A stretch of 64,000 nt of DNA, from positions 1,798,001 through 1,862,000 of the forward strand of contig NZ_CP126269.1 in NCBI RefSeq assembly GCF_003234445.2, written 5' to 3'. A program made the position numbers and the translations under genes. The notes below the pieces were generated by a model, which was given only the letters and a program-made list of their open reading frames with translations, ran no database searches and was not told the origin of the DNA. Source of the stretch: Curtobacterium sp. MCLR17_036. GTDB taxonomy: Bacteria > Actinomycetota > Actinomycetes > Actinomycetales > Microbacteriaceae. Positions 16,492 to 24,205 of this stretch are shown here, in pieces (position 1 is the stretch's first letter; every line of letters begins with the position of its first letter).

Positions 16492-16519
16492 GAAAGCCCC
16501 CGGGTAACCGGGGGCTTTC
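16492..16519 (+). terminator. Terminator of the tRNA operon
   Basis: GAAAGCCCCCGG, loop GTAA, CCGGGGGCTTTC: a perfect 12-bp stem followed by GTCGTTTC. It starts two bases after tRNA-Val. Bases 16520-16733 contain no recognisable gene. Confidence 0.9.
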
Positions 16520-16733
16520 GTCGTTTCCCGACCCGTCGGTGCTGCGGTGCGGAGCGCGTCGCCCGTCGTTCGACCACGGGACTGCCCACACGGCCCGGAC
16601 GCGCCGCTCGCCGTCTGCTCGCCGAGGGAGTCGCGGGCGGACACGGCCGCGCGGCACGCCGCGACAGCGATCACGACGGATCGGTGCAGACCACTGGTCG
16701 CCGCTGCGACGCACCACCGAGCGCAGCCGTCGG

Positions 16734-17636
16734 TCACCCGCCCGTCGTCGGGCCGTCCCGGACTCCGGAGAGGTCGTCGATGCTGTAGACCGTCGGTGCC
16801 GGCACGGAGAACGGCGTGTGCTCCCGCCACCAGAACGAGCCGCCGCCGACGGTGAACGAGTGCGGCCCCTTCGAGCGGTTCAACGCCCGGGCGATGTCGT
16901 CTCGGTCGTCGTTCGAGACGCCGCGCGTCAGGGTGAGCCGCCCGCAGTCCGACGTCTCGATGCCGACCCCCGCGCGGGATGATCCGATGCCCCTGACGGA
17001 GCGACTGGACACGGTGACGGCCTCGGCAGCGGTGACGGTGCAGGTGACCTGCTCCTGGTGTGCGGCGTCGTAGGCGTTCGCGACGGACAGGCCGGGGAAC
17101 GTCAGCAGGGTGGCGAGGAAGACGCCGACGATGAGCAGCATCGACAGCAGGTCCCGGACGGGCGCCGGGTGTTCCTGGACGGTCAGCTTGCCGAAGAAGG
17201 TCCGGAACGCCGTCCACTCGTCGCCGGTGTTCTGGTCGAGCCAGTCGGTGAGCGCGTCGTGGTGCAGGTGGAACCGGTTCGTGGTGAAGCCGCGGCCTCG
17301 GGCGGTGGCGGCGCTGATGACGGTGTTGCCCTTGCCGGAGGCCCGGAAGTGCACGAGTTCGCCGGGGCTGATGACCTGCGTCCGGCGGAAGCCGCGGGTC
17401 ACCTCGAGACGGTCGGGGAACACCTCCACGCGGGTGCGGAGCGAGCCGACGGACAGGAACAGTGTGAACGCGCCGACGAGCAGCAGCAGCCCGCTCGTCC
17501 ACTCGCGCGTCGCCCGGACGGCGCCGAACACCTCGGGGCTGCACGCCAGCCACAGCCCGGCGGCCACGACACCGGTCCCGAGCGCGGTCCACGCCACCGG
17601 CGTGGTCCGCTTGCCGCGCACCGTCACCGGCCGCAC
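16734..17636 (-). CDS. Membrane protein with PH-like domain, function unknown
   Basis: About 300 residues. Two hydrophobic spans near the N-terminus (around 12-35 and 50-68) are followed by a beta-rich block (RVEVFPDRLEVTRGFRRTQVISPGELVHFRAS) resembling bacterial PH-like membrane proteins, then a third span (LLSMLLIVGVFLATLLTF) and a soluble C-terminal half with two Cys (TCTVTAAEAV and SDCGRL) that may lie outside the cell. GTG 17636 is preferred because GGGGGGAGA precedes it; GTG 17654 is an alternative 6 codons longer. It stands 82 bases downstream of the next gene on the same strand, so the three minus-strand genes here may form one unit. Confidence 0.7.
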   Translation of the reverse strand: MRPVTVRGKRTTPVAWTALGTGVVAAGLWLACSPEVFGAVRATREWTSGLLLLVGAFTLFLSVGSLRTRVEVFPDRLEVTRGFRRTQVISPGELVHFRASGKGNTVISAATARGRGFTTNRFHLHHDALTDWLDQNTGDEWTAFRTFFGKLTVQEHPAPVRDLLSMLLIVGVFLATLLTFPGLSVANAYDAAHQEQVTCTVTAAEAVTVSSRSVRGIGSSRAGVGIETSDCGRLTLTRGVSNDDRDDIARALNRSKGPHSFTVGGGSFWWREHTPFSVPAPTVYSIDDLSGVRDGPTTGG

Positions 17637-17718
17637 ACGTTCTCCCCCCGTCACCCCTCGACCGTACCGAAGGGGCGCTGCCGGCGATGCGCAGGCCGGT
17701 CGCGGGCGCGGCGACGGC

Positions 17719-18282
17719 TCACGCCTGTTCCCGCTTCCGCTGGAGTCGCCGGTTGCTGCGGACCAGCCACGTCCAGCACCCGGCGCCGACGGCCGCGAGC
17801 GCGACGCCGACCAGGAGCACCTGCACGTGCACACCGGTGGCGCGCGAGCGCACGCCTGGGGCCTCTCGGTCCGCGAGCACCGCGTGGTCGACGTCGTCCG
17901 GGTCGTACAGGATCTGCAGCTGTCGGCCGACCTCGTAGACGTCGCCGCAGGCGGCGTGGTCCACCGAGTCCCACGTGTGCGGTCTCCCGTTCGCCATCCC
18001 CGTCACCTGGGGCACGCACTCGGTCCTGCCCGGTCCGAGGCCGTCGGTGAAGTGACGCACGTCGACCTCGTCGACGGTCCCCGTCGTGGCCGTCGCGACC
18101 GCGCGGAACTCGTCGTCCTGGTGCGATCGGTACCCGTCGGCGACGAACCCAGCGACGGCGCCGAGGACGAAGACGGCCCCGAACAGCGGCGCGACGACGA
18201 ACGCCGCGAGGAACCCCGCGCCCGCGGCGATGGTCCTCCAGGCGCTGCCTCGGCGTCCGGCGGGACGTCCCCGGTCGGTCAT
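17719..18282 (-). CDS. Membrane protein, DUF3592-like
   Basis: 187 residues: basic N-terminus, a long hydrophobic stretch at about 17-50, an extracytoplasmic beta-rich domain with TTGTVDEVD ... YEVGRQLQILYDPDDVDHAVL, and a C-terminal span (about 152-172) followed by RSNRRLQRKREQA. The pattern of a TGTV opening and a V-x-Y-D-P-x-D-P-like segment between two spans is that of DUF3592 proteins, whose function is not known. ATG 18282 overlaps the preceding small gene (ATGA). Confidence 0.7.
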   Translation of the reverse strand: MTDRGRPAGRRGSAWRTIAAGAGFLAAFVVAPLFGAVFVLGAVAGFVADGYRSHQDDEFRAVATATTGTVDEVDVRHFTDGLGPGRTECVPQVTGMANGRPHTWDSVDHAACGDVYEVGRQLQILYDPDDVDHAVLADREAPGVRSRATGVHVQVLLVGVALAAVGAGCWTWLVRSNRRLQRKREQA

Positions 18283-18512
18283 GGTCGCTGCTCCTCCTGT
18301 CGGCGTCCCCGGGCCGGGGCAGCAGCCGCCGCCGGCCTCTGCATCCGGAGGACGGTCAGCCGCTGCGCCCGCGGGTTCGTCGACGCCCGGAGCGCGGCGA
18401 ACCGCGCACCGGCGCCTCGGGGTCCCCGGACGACCGCCGCGGGTCGAGCGTCATCGACTGCCTCGCTGCTGCGGAGCAACGCGCCCGCGACGGATCCACC
18501 GAGCTCGGCCAT
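18279..18512 (-). CDS. Hypothetical protein (77 aa)
   Basis: Basic, Ala/Arg-rich 77-residue frame (MAELGGSVAGALLRSSEAV ...), starting ATG 18512 without a clear ribosome-binding site. The only support is the 4-base overlap with the next gene and its position as first gene of the unit. The C-terminal half (ARGRRQEEQRP) looks low-complexity. It may be a real coupled leader gene or chance. Bases 18513-18771 have no convincing gene; 18712-18748 is a microrepeat of GACGCG units. Confidence 0.35.
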   Translation of the reverse strand: MAELGGSVAGALLRSSEAVDDARPAAVVRGPRGAGARFAALRASTNPRAQRLTVLRMQRPAAAAAPARGRRQEEQRP

Positions 18513-18805
18513 GCACCAGACCCTACGTGGAGCGGCTGTCCCTGGGTGTGCAGCACGAGCGCACGGGCCCCTCCGGCCAGCGCGGGCTGCTCCGGCGCGG
18601 AGCACGCCGTCCGCGCGATCACCGATGGCTCCGTCTCGACGCAGAGGGCGACGTCGCCAGCGCCCAGTGCTGAGGACGACGTGCGGGCGCTGCGCGCAAC
18701 GCTCATCGACCCGACGCGCGACGCGACGCGACTCGACGCGCGACGCTGACCCGTCCGTGCACAGACCGGGCTACGCTGACCGCCAGGGGAACGACGGGGG
18801 AGGAC

Positions 18806-19061
18806 GTGAACGACGACCACCGCCGAGCCGAGCAGCACCCGGAGCACGGACCGACTCGTCGCACGCACCGGGATCGTCCTGGCGCTGGCGATGTCCTTCC
18901 TGCCGCTCGTCTGCCTGACGGTCACCAGCTCCTCCGCAGCGTGGACGGCCGTCGGCATGACCACGGCGTTCGCAGTTGTCGTCTCCGCCTGTTCCTCCGC
19001 GGCGGTGGCGGACACCCCGCTCGACGAGGACCCTGGCTCGGACCACGCTGCACCGGCCTGA
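18806..19061 (+). pseudogene. Frameshifted paralogue of the 19114 and 23408 small membrane proteins
   Basis: GTG 18806 follows GGGGGAGG and a TACGCT -10-like element at 18772, but its own frame soon becomes Arg/Pro-rich noise. Removing one A from the AA at 18809-18810 gives an 84-residue protein, MTTTTAEPSSTRSTDRLVARTGIVLALAMSF, ending DHAAPA. Its core (RTGIVLALAMSFLPL, then VVVSACSSAAVA) matches ARIGFVLAPAMFFLPL and VLVSACSFAAMA of the products at 19114 and 23408. No start codon exists in the good frame upstream of an internal ATG. It is most simply a third family member broken by a one-base insertion at codon 2; a sequencing error cannot be excluded. Confidence 0.55.
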
Positions 19062-19113
19062 CCGCTTCGATCCGACCAGCACCCCCACGACCGTTCTCGG
19101 AAGGACTGCACCC

Positions 19114-19542
19114 GTGCTCGACCCCGCCCACAGCGACGCCTTCCCTGCAGACTCCTGGCCAGGAGCGCTCTCCAGCTCCTGGCCCGACGAGGAGACCCCG
19201 CAACGTGCCATCGAGGAGGCGAACCGCAAGCGGTCCGTCTACCGGAGAGTCGCCCGCATCGGGTTCGTCCTCGCGCCGGCGATGTTCTTCCTGCCGCTCA
19301 TCGTGCCGCTGGTGACTCGCGAGTGGCACGCCTGGGTCATCATCTGCATGACCGCAGCGTGGGCGGTACTCGTCTCGGCGTGCTCGTTCGCCGCGATGGC
19401 GAACACCAGACCCGGTGGTCATCCCGGCGTCCATCAGACGTGGGCGGTACCCACAGCCGTCATCGTGATGGTGCCCGGCGGGCTCGCCGCCTTCTTCCTG
19501 TACGGGGCCGTCATCCACTGGCTCTACCTGTTGTCGAGGTGA
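19114..19542 (+). CDS. Small multi-span membrane protein, duplicated family
   Basis: 142 residues from GTG 19114, with AAGGA 8 bases upstream. A polar N-terminal 55 residues is followed by three hydrophobic spans: IGFVLAPAMFFLPLIVPLV, VIICMTAAWAVLVSACSFAAMA and AVIVMVPGGLAAFFLYGAV. A GGHPGVHQTWAVP loop lies between the second and third. The protein at 23408 is clearly homologous over residues 55-140 (same ARIGFVLAPAMF, CMTAAWAVLVSACSFAAMA, TRPGGHP and MVPGGL blocks). I do not recognise a named family. It probably arose by local duplication. Confidence 0.75.
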   Translation: MLDPAHSDAFPADSWPGALSSSWPDEETPQRAIEEANRKRSVYRRVARIGFVLAPAMFFLPLIVPLVTREWHAWVIICMTAAWAVLVSACSFAAMANTRPGGHPGVHQTWAVPTAVIVMVPGGLAAFFLYGAVIHWLYLLSR

Positions 19543-19723
19543 CCCCACTTCGGGAGGAATCACTGCAGGTGGTCCACAGCGAACGCCTTCCCGACGGCGC
19601 CGTCGACGGCAGGAGCGAAAGGCACCGCATGCCGGTCTGCGCACCCGAAGCGTTCGAGACCTCTGCCTCACGAGAGGGCGTCGCCGCGTCCCCTACGGTG
19701 GAAGGCAGACCTGAGGGGGAGCG

Positions 19724-20215
19724 ATGCCGCGTGTCCGCGATCTGGCGGGAACCGCCATCATCCCCTACCCGGACGTCTTCCGCGGGGAGCCGCAGCAGGT
19801 CGGGCAGTGGGCCGAGATGGAGCGGGAACTCCTGACCCACATCGACGACGCCGCGGTGCACGGTCCGGACCTCATCAGCGGCAGGGCGAACTGGCGATGG
19901 GTGTTGTGGCCGCGGAACGCGGACCAGCAGCGGTACGACGACACGAGAGGCTCGGCCGGGTTCGACGGACGTGTTCCCGCCCTCACAGCCTGGCTCGAGG
20001 ATGCCGGAGCGCTCACCAGCATGCCGGCCGCCGACGCTGCAGCGCTCCTGACGGACAGCATCGTGCACGCGAGGGTCGGCGGCGACGAACCGCCGCTCGA
20101 GGAGCAGTTCATGCGCGTGCACCCCGAGGCGATGCTGGCTGTCTACCCGCAGCTCGCGACCGCCGACCGGGTCAGCGCCAACCCGTGGATGCCCTTCACC
20201 GCACCCACCACGTGA
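19724..20215 (+). CDS. Hypothetical soluble protein with MLxVYPxLAxA tail
   Basis: 163 residues from ATG 19724, after TACGGT at 19694 (possible -10) and GAGGGGGA as ribosome-binding site. No membrane spans. The sequence has LPW-type aromatic residues (WRWVLWPRNADQQRYDD) and ends with HPEAMLAVYPQLATAD. The gene at 24202 encodes a protein with the same layout, W-L-x-D-A-G-A-L in the middle and a C-terminal MLVVYPHLAAAN, so the two are distant paralogues. No function is known to me. Bases 19543-19723 hold the leader only. Confidence 0.7.
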   Translation: MPRVRDLAGTAIIPYPDVFRGEPQQVGQWAEMERELLTHIDDAAVHGPDLISGRANWRWVLWPRNADQQRYDDTRGSAGFDGRVPALTAWLEDAGALTSMPAADAAALLTDSIVHARVGGDEPPLEEQFMRVHPEAMLAVYPQLATADRVSANPWMPFTAPTT

Positions 20216-20371
20216 GCCGCCTCAGCGGGTGGTGGGAGTAGGTCGACGCGGAGCCACAGCCGAGCGTCGTCAGCCTCGGCCGTCGCCGTCACCCGTGCGT
20301 GCCGACTTGCTGGCTGTCATCGCGACGTGAAGGGGTGGTGGGAGCGGCGGTGCGGTTCGGTCGATCATCTT

Positions 20372-20417
20372 TTGCCCAATGGGCATGATTGCGCATTGGG
20401 CAAGTTCTGGCTACGGT
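20372..20417 (+). promoter_or_regulatory. TetR operator overlapping the tetR promoter
   Basis: Inverted repeat TTGCCCAATG (20372-20381) and CATTGGGCAA (20394-20403), 12 bases apart. A promoter fits exactly inside it: TTGCGC at 20389-20394 as -35 and TACGGT at 20412-20417 as -10, 17 bases apart. The -10 is 6 bases from the ATG at 20424, so the mRNA is probably leaderless. Repressor bound here would block polymerase, i.e. autoregulation of the tetR-monooxygenase unit. Confidence 0.75.
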
Positions 20418-20423
20418 GAGTCC

Positions 20424-21029
20424 ATGGCAGCAACCCCGTCGCTCCGCGACCAGAAGAAGGCGGCACTCCGCGACGAACTGAGCGTCACCACCGTGCTGCT
20501 GGCACGCGAGCGCGGCCTCGACAACGTCCGTGTCGAGGACATCGTCCGCCAGGTCGGCGTGTCCCGCCGGACGTTCGGCAACTACTTCTCGAGCAAGGAG
20601 GACGCGATCGCCGACCGCCACGTGCAACGTGTCCGGGCGGCGGCGACCGACCTCGCACAGCACCCGGACGACGAGCCGCTGTGGGCAGCGGTCACCGCGG
20701 TCCTGCTGGCGCCGTACCGGGCACGAGCGGTGGGGCCGTCCGGGGACGACCAGAGCGGCCTCACGGCCGTGCTCGCGACACCCGGCATGCAGTCCGCGGT
20801 CGATCGTGGCGCCCGGACCGCGAACAGCGTCCTCGCGCAGGCGATCGCCGCACGGCTCGGTGTCGAGCGCGACGATCCGCTGCCGGCGGCCGTCGCGGCG
20901 GCAGCGCTCTCCACCCTGCTGACCACCTTGGAGTCCTGGGCGTCGAGCAGCGACGCGGGCCCGCTCGAGCCGATGCTCGTCGCTGCCTTCCAGCGGCTCG
21001 GCAGCGGCTTCGACCGCCTGCACGTCTGA
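20424..21029 (+). CDS. TetR-family repressor
   Basis: 201 residues. The N-terminal helix-turn-helix is clear: TTVLLARERGLDNVRVEDIVRQVGVSRRTFGNYFSSKEDAI (residues about 18-58), with a divergent ligand-binding domain behind it. ATG 24 bases past the palindrome is chosen because the upstream ATG at 20379 lies within the operator. The gene is followed after 34 bases by the flavin monooxygenase and both are presumably controlled through the inverted repeat just upstream. Ligand unknown; the neighbour suggests an aromatic or polyketide-like compound. Confidence 0.9.
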   Translation: MAATPSLRDQKKAALRDELSVTTVLLARERGLDNVRVEDIVRQVGVSRRTFGNYFSSKEDAIADRHVQRVRAAATDLAQHPDDEPLWAAVTAVLLAPYRARAVGPSGDDQSGLTAVLATPGMQSAVDRGARTANSVLAQAIAARLGVERDDPLPAAVAAAALSTLLTTLESWASSSDAGPLEPMLVAAFQRLGSGFDRLHV

Positions 21030-21063
21030 CCTCCACCCGCACCGTCCGGAAAGGCTCTTCCTC

Positions 21064-22635
21064 ATGTACGACGTCCTCATCGTCGGTGGCGGCCCCGTGG
21101 GCGTCTTCGTCGCCTGCGAGCTGCGACTCGCGGGTGCGAACCCGCTGGTCCTCGAACGTCTCCCCGCGATCAACCAGTGGGACAAGGCACACGGCCTCAC
21201 CGGCCAGGTCGTCCGTCTGCTGGACCAGCGCGGCCTGTTCGAGCGGTGCGCAGGGGTGGCCGAGCCGTCCCCGGCTCCGGCCTTCTTCTTCGGCGCGCTC
21301 CCCGTGCCGCTGCACGTGCTCGGCGAGCGCAACCCGATGTACCTGCTGCACATCAACCAGCGCGACCTGGAGCGCGTCCTGAACGAGCGCGCCGCCGAGC
21401 TGGGCGTGGAGATCCGTCGCGGCGTCGAGCTGCGGTCCTTCCTGCAGCACGACGACCGCGTCGACGTCACCGTCGTCGACACCACGACCGAGGTCGAGAG
21501 CACGCTGTCGGCTCCGTACCTGATCGGGAGCGACGGGGCGCGGAGCACCGTCCGCAAGCAGTCCGGCATCGGTTTCCCCGGGAACACCGACCGCCACGTC
21601 GTGGACCGCACGGCGCTCATCGCCCCGACCGACGTGTTGGTCGCAGCCGGCCCCGGGAAGGTGCGCGTCGCCGGACTCGGCGAGATCGCGGCAGCGTTCC
21701 ACCGGACCGAGACAGGAGTCGCGACGATCGCGCTCCACGACCCCGAGCACCCGCTGGTGTACACCGCGGAGTGGGAGGACGAACCCGAGGGCAGCTTCCC
21801 CGGTGACGGGGCAGCGATGACCCTGGCCGAGATGGAGGACAGTCTCGAACGCGTCCTCGGTGTCCGTGTCGCCCTCGCGCCTCCCGCGCAGGGACACCCC
21901 ACCCTGCTGCGTCGGCTCTCCGGCAGGAACACCCGCGTCGCCGACCGCTACCGGGACCGTCGCGTGTTCCTGCTCGGCGACGCTGCCCACGTCCACTCCG
22001 CCGCAGGCGGCCCCGGGCTGAACCTCGCACTGCAGGACGCCGCGAACCTGGCGTGGAAACTCGCCGCCGACCTCGCGGGCACGGCGCCGGCAGGGTTGCT
22101 CGACACCTACGAGTCGGAACGCCGGCCGCTCGGACAGCGGGTCTTCATGCAGACGCAGGCGCAGACGGCGCTCATGGCGCCCGGGTCGGACGTCACGGCG
22201 CTCCGCGACCTCTTCGCCGAGATGCTCACCGACACGGGCACGGTGCAGCGCATCGCGGACCTGCTCGCAGGCGCCGACGTCCGCTACCAGACGGGTGCCA
22301 CCGATCCCGACGGCCCCACCGGTTGGTTCGCGCCGTCCGCGCAGCTCACCCTCGCCGACGGCACCCGTCGCCGGGTCCCCGAGCTGCTCCACGCCGCACG
22401 TCCCGTCCTGCTCGACGACGACGGCAGCCTGCGCGACGCTGCTGCGCCCTGGTCGGACCGGGTCGACCACATCGGACTGGCACCGGGGAGCGGACTGCCG
22501 TCGATGCTGATCCGACCCGACGGCTTCGTCGCGTGGTCGCGGACCGACCCCACCGACGTCGGGACGGCACTCCGGACCTGGTTCGGGGAACCGCGCGGCG
22601 CTGCGATCAACGCCGCCGCGACGATCGGGGCGTGA
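21064..22635 (+). CDS. FAD-dependent aromatic monooxygenase (PheA/TfdB type)
   Basis: 523-residue class A flavoprotein hydroxylase. The Rossmann motif GGGPVG is at about residues 8-13, the DG motif GSDGARSTVRKQSG at about 155-168, and the GD motif RVFLLGDAAHVHSAAGGPGLN at about 300-320, followed by the usual DTYESERRP. A C-terminal thioredoxin-like extension of about 150 residues is typical of phenol, polyketide and rifampicin hydroxylases. It would use NAD(P)H and oxygen to hydroxylate an aromatic substrate, either in catabolism or in drug inactivation. The tetR gene upstream supports inducible defence or breakdown. Substrate cannot be told from sequence. Confidence 0.9.
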   Translation: MYDVLIVGGGPVGVFVACELRLAGANPLVLERLPAINQWDKAHGLTGQVVRLLDQRGLFERCAGVAEPSPAPAFFFGALPVPLHVLGERNPMYLLHINQRDLERVLNERAAELGVEIRRGVELRSFLQHDDRVDVTVVDTTTEVESTLSAPYLIGSDGARSTVRKQSGIGFPGNTDRHVVDRTALIAPTDVLVAAGPGKVRVAGLGEIAAAFHRTETGVATIALHDPEHPLVYTAEWEDEPEGSFPGDGAAMTLAEMEDSLERVLGVRVALAPPAQGHPTLLRRLSGRNTRVADRYRDRRVFLLGDAAHVHSAAGGPGLNLALQDAANLAWKLAADLAGTAPAGLLDTYESERRPLGQRVFMQTQAQTALMAPGSDVTALRDLFAEMLTDTGTVQRIADLLAGADVRYQTGATDPDGPTGWFAPSAQLTLADGTRRRVPELLHAARPVLLDDDGSLRDAAAPWSDRVDHIGLAPGSGLPSMLIRPDGFVAWSRTDPTDVGTALRTWFGEPRGAAINAAATIGA

Positions 22636-22638
22636 CAC

Positions 22639-22995
22639 GTGGACGCCACCGTCATCGGCGCCGCGATCATCTCGATCAGCGGCGCGGTCCTCTCGACAGC
22701 CGCGATCTGGGGCATCGTCGCCGCGCTGCTGGACCTCCGCGGAACGACACCCGGAGCAGCTGCCGCACGCGTGCACGCCGTCACGGGGTCCGTGATCGTG
22801 ATCGCCGGCCTCGCGACCCACGTGCTCGGCTACTTCCCGGAAGCCTTCGTGCTCATATACGCCGGCGGTGCGTCCGCAGTCGTCGCCGCAGCCTCGGCAG
22901 CGTGGTCCGGTGCGCGTCACCGCATCCGCAGCACGGTGCCCACCGTGCTCGTCGTCGTCGGTCTCGTCGCGCTCACGGTCGGACTCCTCGTCTGA
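22639..22995 (+). CDS. Four-span membrane protein (118 aa)
   Basis: GTG 22639, three bases after the monooxygenase stop, so almost certainly in the same operon. The product is nearly all hydrophobic, with spans at about 5-30, 45-66, 68-88 and 98-118, and a short loop RGTTPGAAAARVHAVTG. No motif is recognised. Co-transcription suggests it supports the monooxygenase function, for example at the membrane, but this is inference. Confidence 0.7.
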   Translation: MDATVIGAAIISISGAVLSTAAIWGIVAALLDLRGTTPGAAAARVHAVTGSVIVIAGLATHVLGYFPEAFVLIYAGGASAVVAAASAAWSGARHRIRSTVPTVLVVVGLVALTVGLLV

Positions 22996-23075
22996 CCGAG
23001 GGACGTGGTTCCGCCCTGCTGGTGGACACCGGTGCTCCCGAGGTGCGGCGCAGTAGCGTGCCGGCAGGGGGAACC

Positions 23076-23411
23076 ATGACCATCGCATCCGGACGTCCGC
23101 GCCGCTCGAAGGCACTACCGCTCGGCATCACCGCACTCGTGTTGCTCGTCCTGCCGCTGCTCGCGCTGCCGCTCCTGTTCGCCGTCGCCGACCCGTACCT
23201 GGCGGTGCCGGTCGTCGGGCTGCTCGGTGTCGTCACCACGGCGCTCGGCGTCGCCGCGGTCGTCGTCGGCATCCGCGGGCGGCTGGCCGCCGTTCCGATC
23301 CGCTCCGCCGTGACGGGAGCGGTCCTGGGGGCCATCGCCGCCGTCCTCGCCGGCGCACGCGTGCTCGGGACGCTCGGCTTCGTCGCCGACCTGGCGTCGG
23401 GGTCGGCATGA
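23076..23411 (+). CDS. Small three-span membrane protein (DUF4190-like layout)
   Basis: 111 residues from ATG 23076, with GGGGGAA just upstream and TAGCGT at 23054 as a possible -10. A basic N-terminus (RPRRSKALPLG) precedes spans at about 14-35, 40-62 and 75-100, with a Gly-rich IRGRLAAVPIRSAVTGAVLG loop resembling small DUF4190-type proteins. It overlaps the following gene by 4 bases (ATGA). Function unknown. Confidence 0.65.
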   Translation: MTIASGRPRRSKALPLGITALVLLVLPLLALPLLFAVADPYLAVPVVGLLGVVTTALGVAAVVVGIRGRLAAVPIRSAVTGAVLGAIAAVLAGARVLGTLGFVADLASGSA

Positions 23412-23743
23412 CCGACGGGCCGACCATCGCGGCGATGAACAGTGACCGGACCGCCTTCCGGCGCATCGCACGGATCGGGTTCGTGCTCGCACCGGCGATG
23501 TTCCTCCTGCCGTTGATCCACCCGCTGGTGACCCAGGACGTGCACCCTGTGCTGATCATCTGCATGACGGCCGCGTGGGCGGTGCTCGTGTCCGCGTGCT
23601 CCTTCGCCGCGATGGCGCGCACCAGGCCCGGCGGTCACCCCTGGGTGCACCAGGCGTGGGCGGCTCCCGTCGCGCTGGTGGTCATGGTGCCGGGCGGCCT
23701 CGTCGCCGTCGTCGTCCAGGGCCTGGTCATCTCAGCGCGCTAG
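23408..23743 (+). CDS. Small membrane protein, paralogue of 19114 product
   Basis: 111 residues from ATG 23408, coupled to the preceding gene. It shares long blocks with the product of 19114-19542: RIARIGFVLAPAMFLLPL, IICMTAAWAVLVSACSFAAMA, TRPGGHPWVHQAWA and VMVPGGL. Three hydrophobic spans. It lacks the long polar N-terminus of its paralogue. Together with the broken copy at 18806 this is a three-member local family with no function known to me. Confidence 0.75.
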   Translation: MTDGPTIAAMNSDRTAFRRIARIGFVLAPAMFLLPLIHPLVTQDVHPVLIICMTAAWAVLVSACSFAAMARTRPGGHPWVHQAWAAPVALVVMVPGGLVAVVVQGLVISAR

Positions 23744-23839
23744 CACGCTCCCGGTCGACTCCTCGCTCGGGGACTCCTGCGCCCGGCGCGCAGACCCCGG
23801 GTCACCCGAGCAACGCCGATCCGAGGCGGGGTGAGCGTG

Positions 23840-24025
23840 CTACCGCCGCGAGCGCAGGAGCAGCACGATCCCCGTCACGATCTCCCCGATGCCGAACGCG
23901 ACACCGATCTGCGGGATCAACGTGTCCTGTGATCGCGGGGAGAGGAAGAACAGCGAGCCGAACACCACGACGAAGAGGCACCCGCCACCGAGCAGGATGA
24001 GCCCTCGGCGTCTGGACGGTTGCAC
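23840..24025 (-). CDS. Two-span membrane protein (61 aa)
   Basis: GTG 24025; basic start MQPSRRRG, a first span LILLGGGCLFVVVFGSLFFL, a polar hinge SPRSQDTLIPQ and a second span IGVAFGIGEIVTGIVLLL ending RSRR. The positive ends and clean hairpin topology make it a believable small membrane protein. No family recognised. It runs opposite to its neighbours. Confidence 0.55.
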   Translation of the reverse strand: MQPSRRRGLILLGGGCLFVVVFGSLFFLSPRSQDTLIPQIGVAFGIGEIVTGIVLLLRSRR

Positions 24026-24121
24026 GGGTTCGACAGTAGTCGCCCACGCAGCAGTCCTCTGCGACCTGCTGGCACGCGAGGGTGGCGTCCTCTACCGTCG
24101 ACCACGGAACGGGGAGGGACC

Positions 24122-24205
24122 ATGCACGACCACGGCACGGCGGGAAGCGGCAGCGGTCCGGACGAGCGGGACCAGCGGCAGCCCTGCCGCGGAGTCCCGG
24201 CGTGA
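24122..24205 (+). CDS. Possible 27-aa leader peptide
   Basis: ATG 24122 follows GGGGAGGGA, the strongest ribosome-binding site nearby, and a TACCGT -10-like element at 24093. The frame gives MHDHGTAGSGSGPDERDQRQ and a few more residues, and ends in a GTGA overlap with the next gene, which has no ribosome-binding site of its own. It is either a leader whose translation feeds the downstream gene, or the true 5' end of that gene separated by a frameshift. Confidence 0.4.
   Translation: MHDHGTAGSGSGPDERDQRQPCRGVPA

Noticed and set aside
18712..18748. GACGCG microsatellite as a small ORF or operator
   Set aside because: Simple low-complexity DNA with no open frame, palindrome or nearby start that it would serve.
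17110..18918. A 602-codon plus-strand open frame
   Set aside because: It is antisense to three small minus-strand genes with clear membrane topologies; no start signal supports it.
22053..23075. Upstream extension of the small membrane protein at 23076
   Set aside because: The frame is open back into the monooxygenase gene, but the peptide is Arg/His-rich there and GGGGGA marks ATG 23076 as the start.
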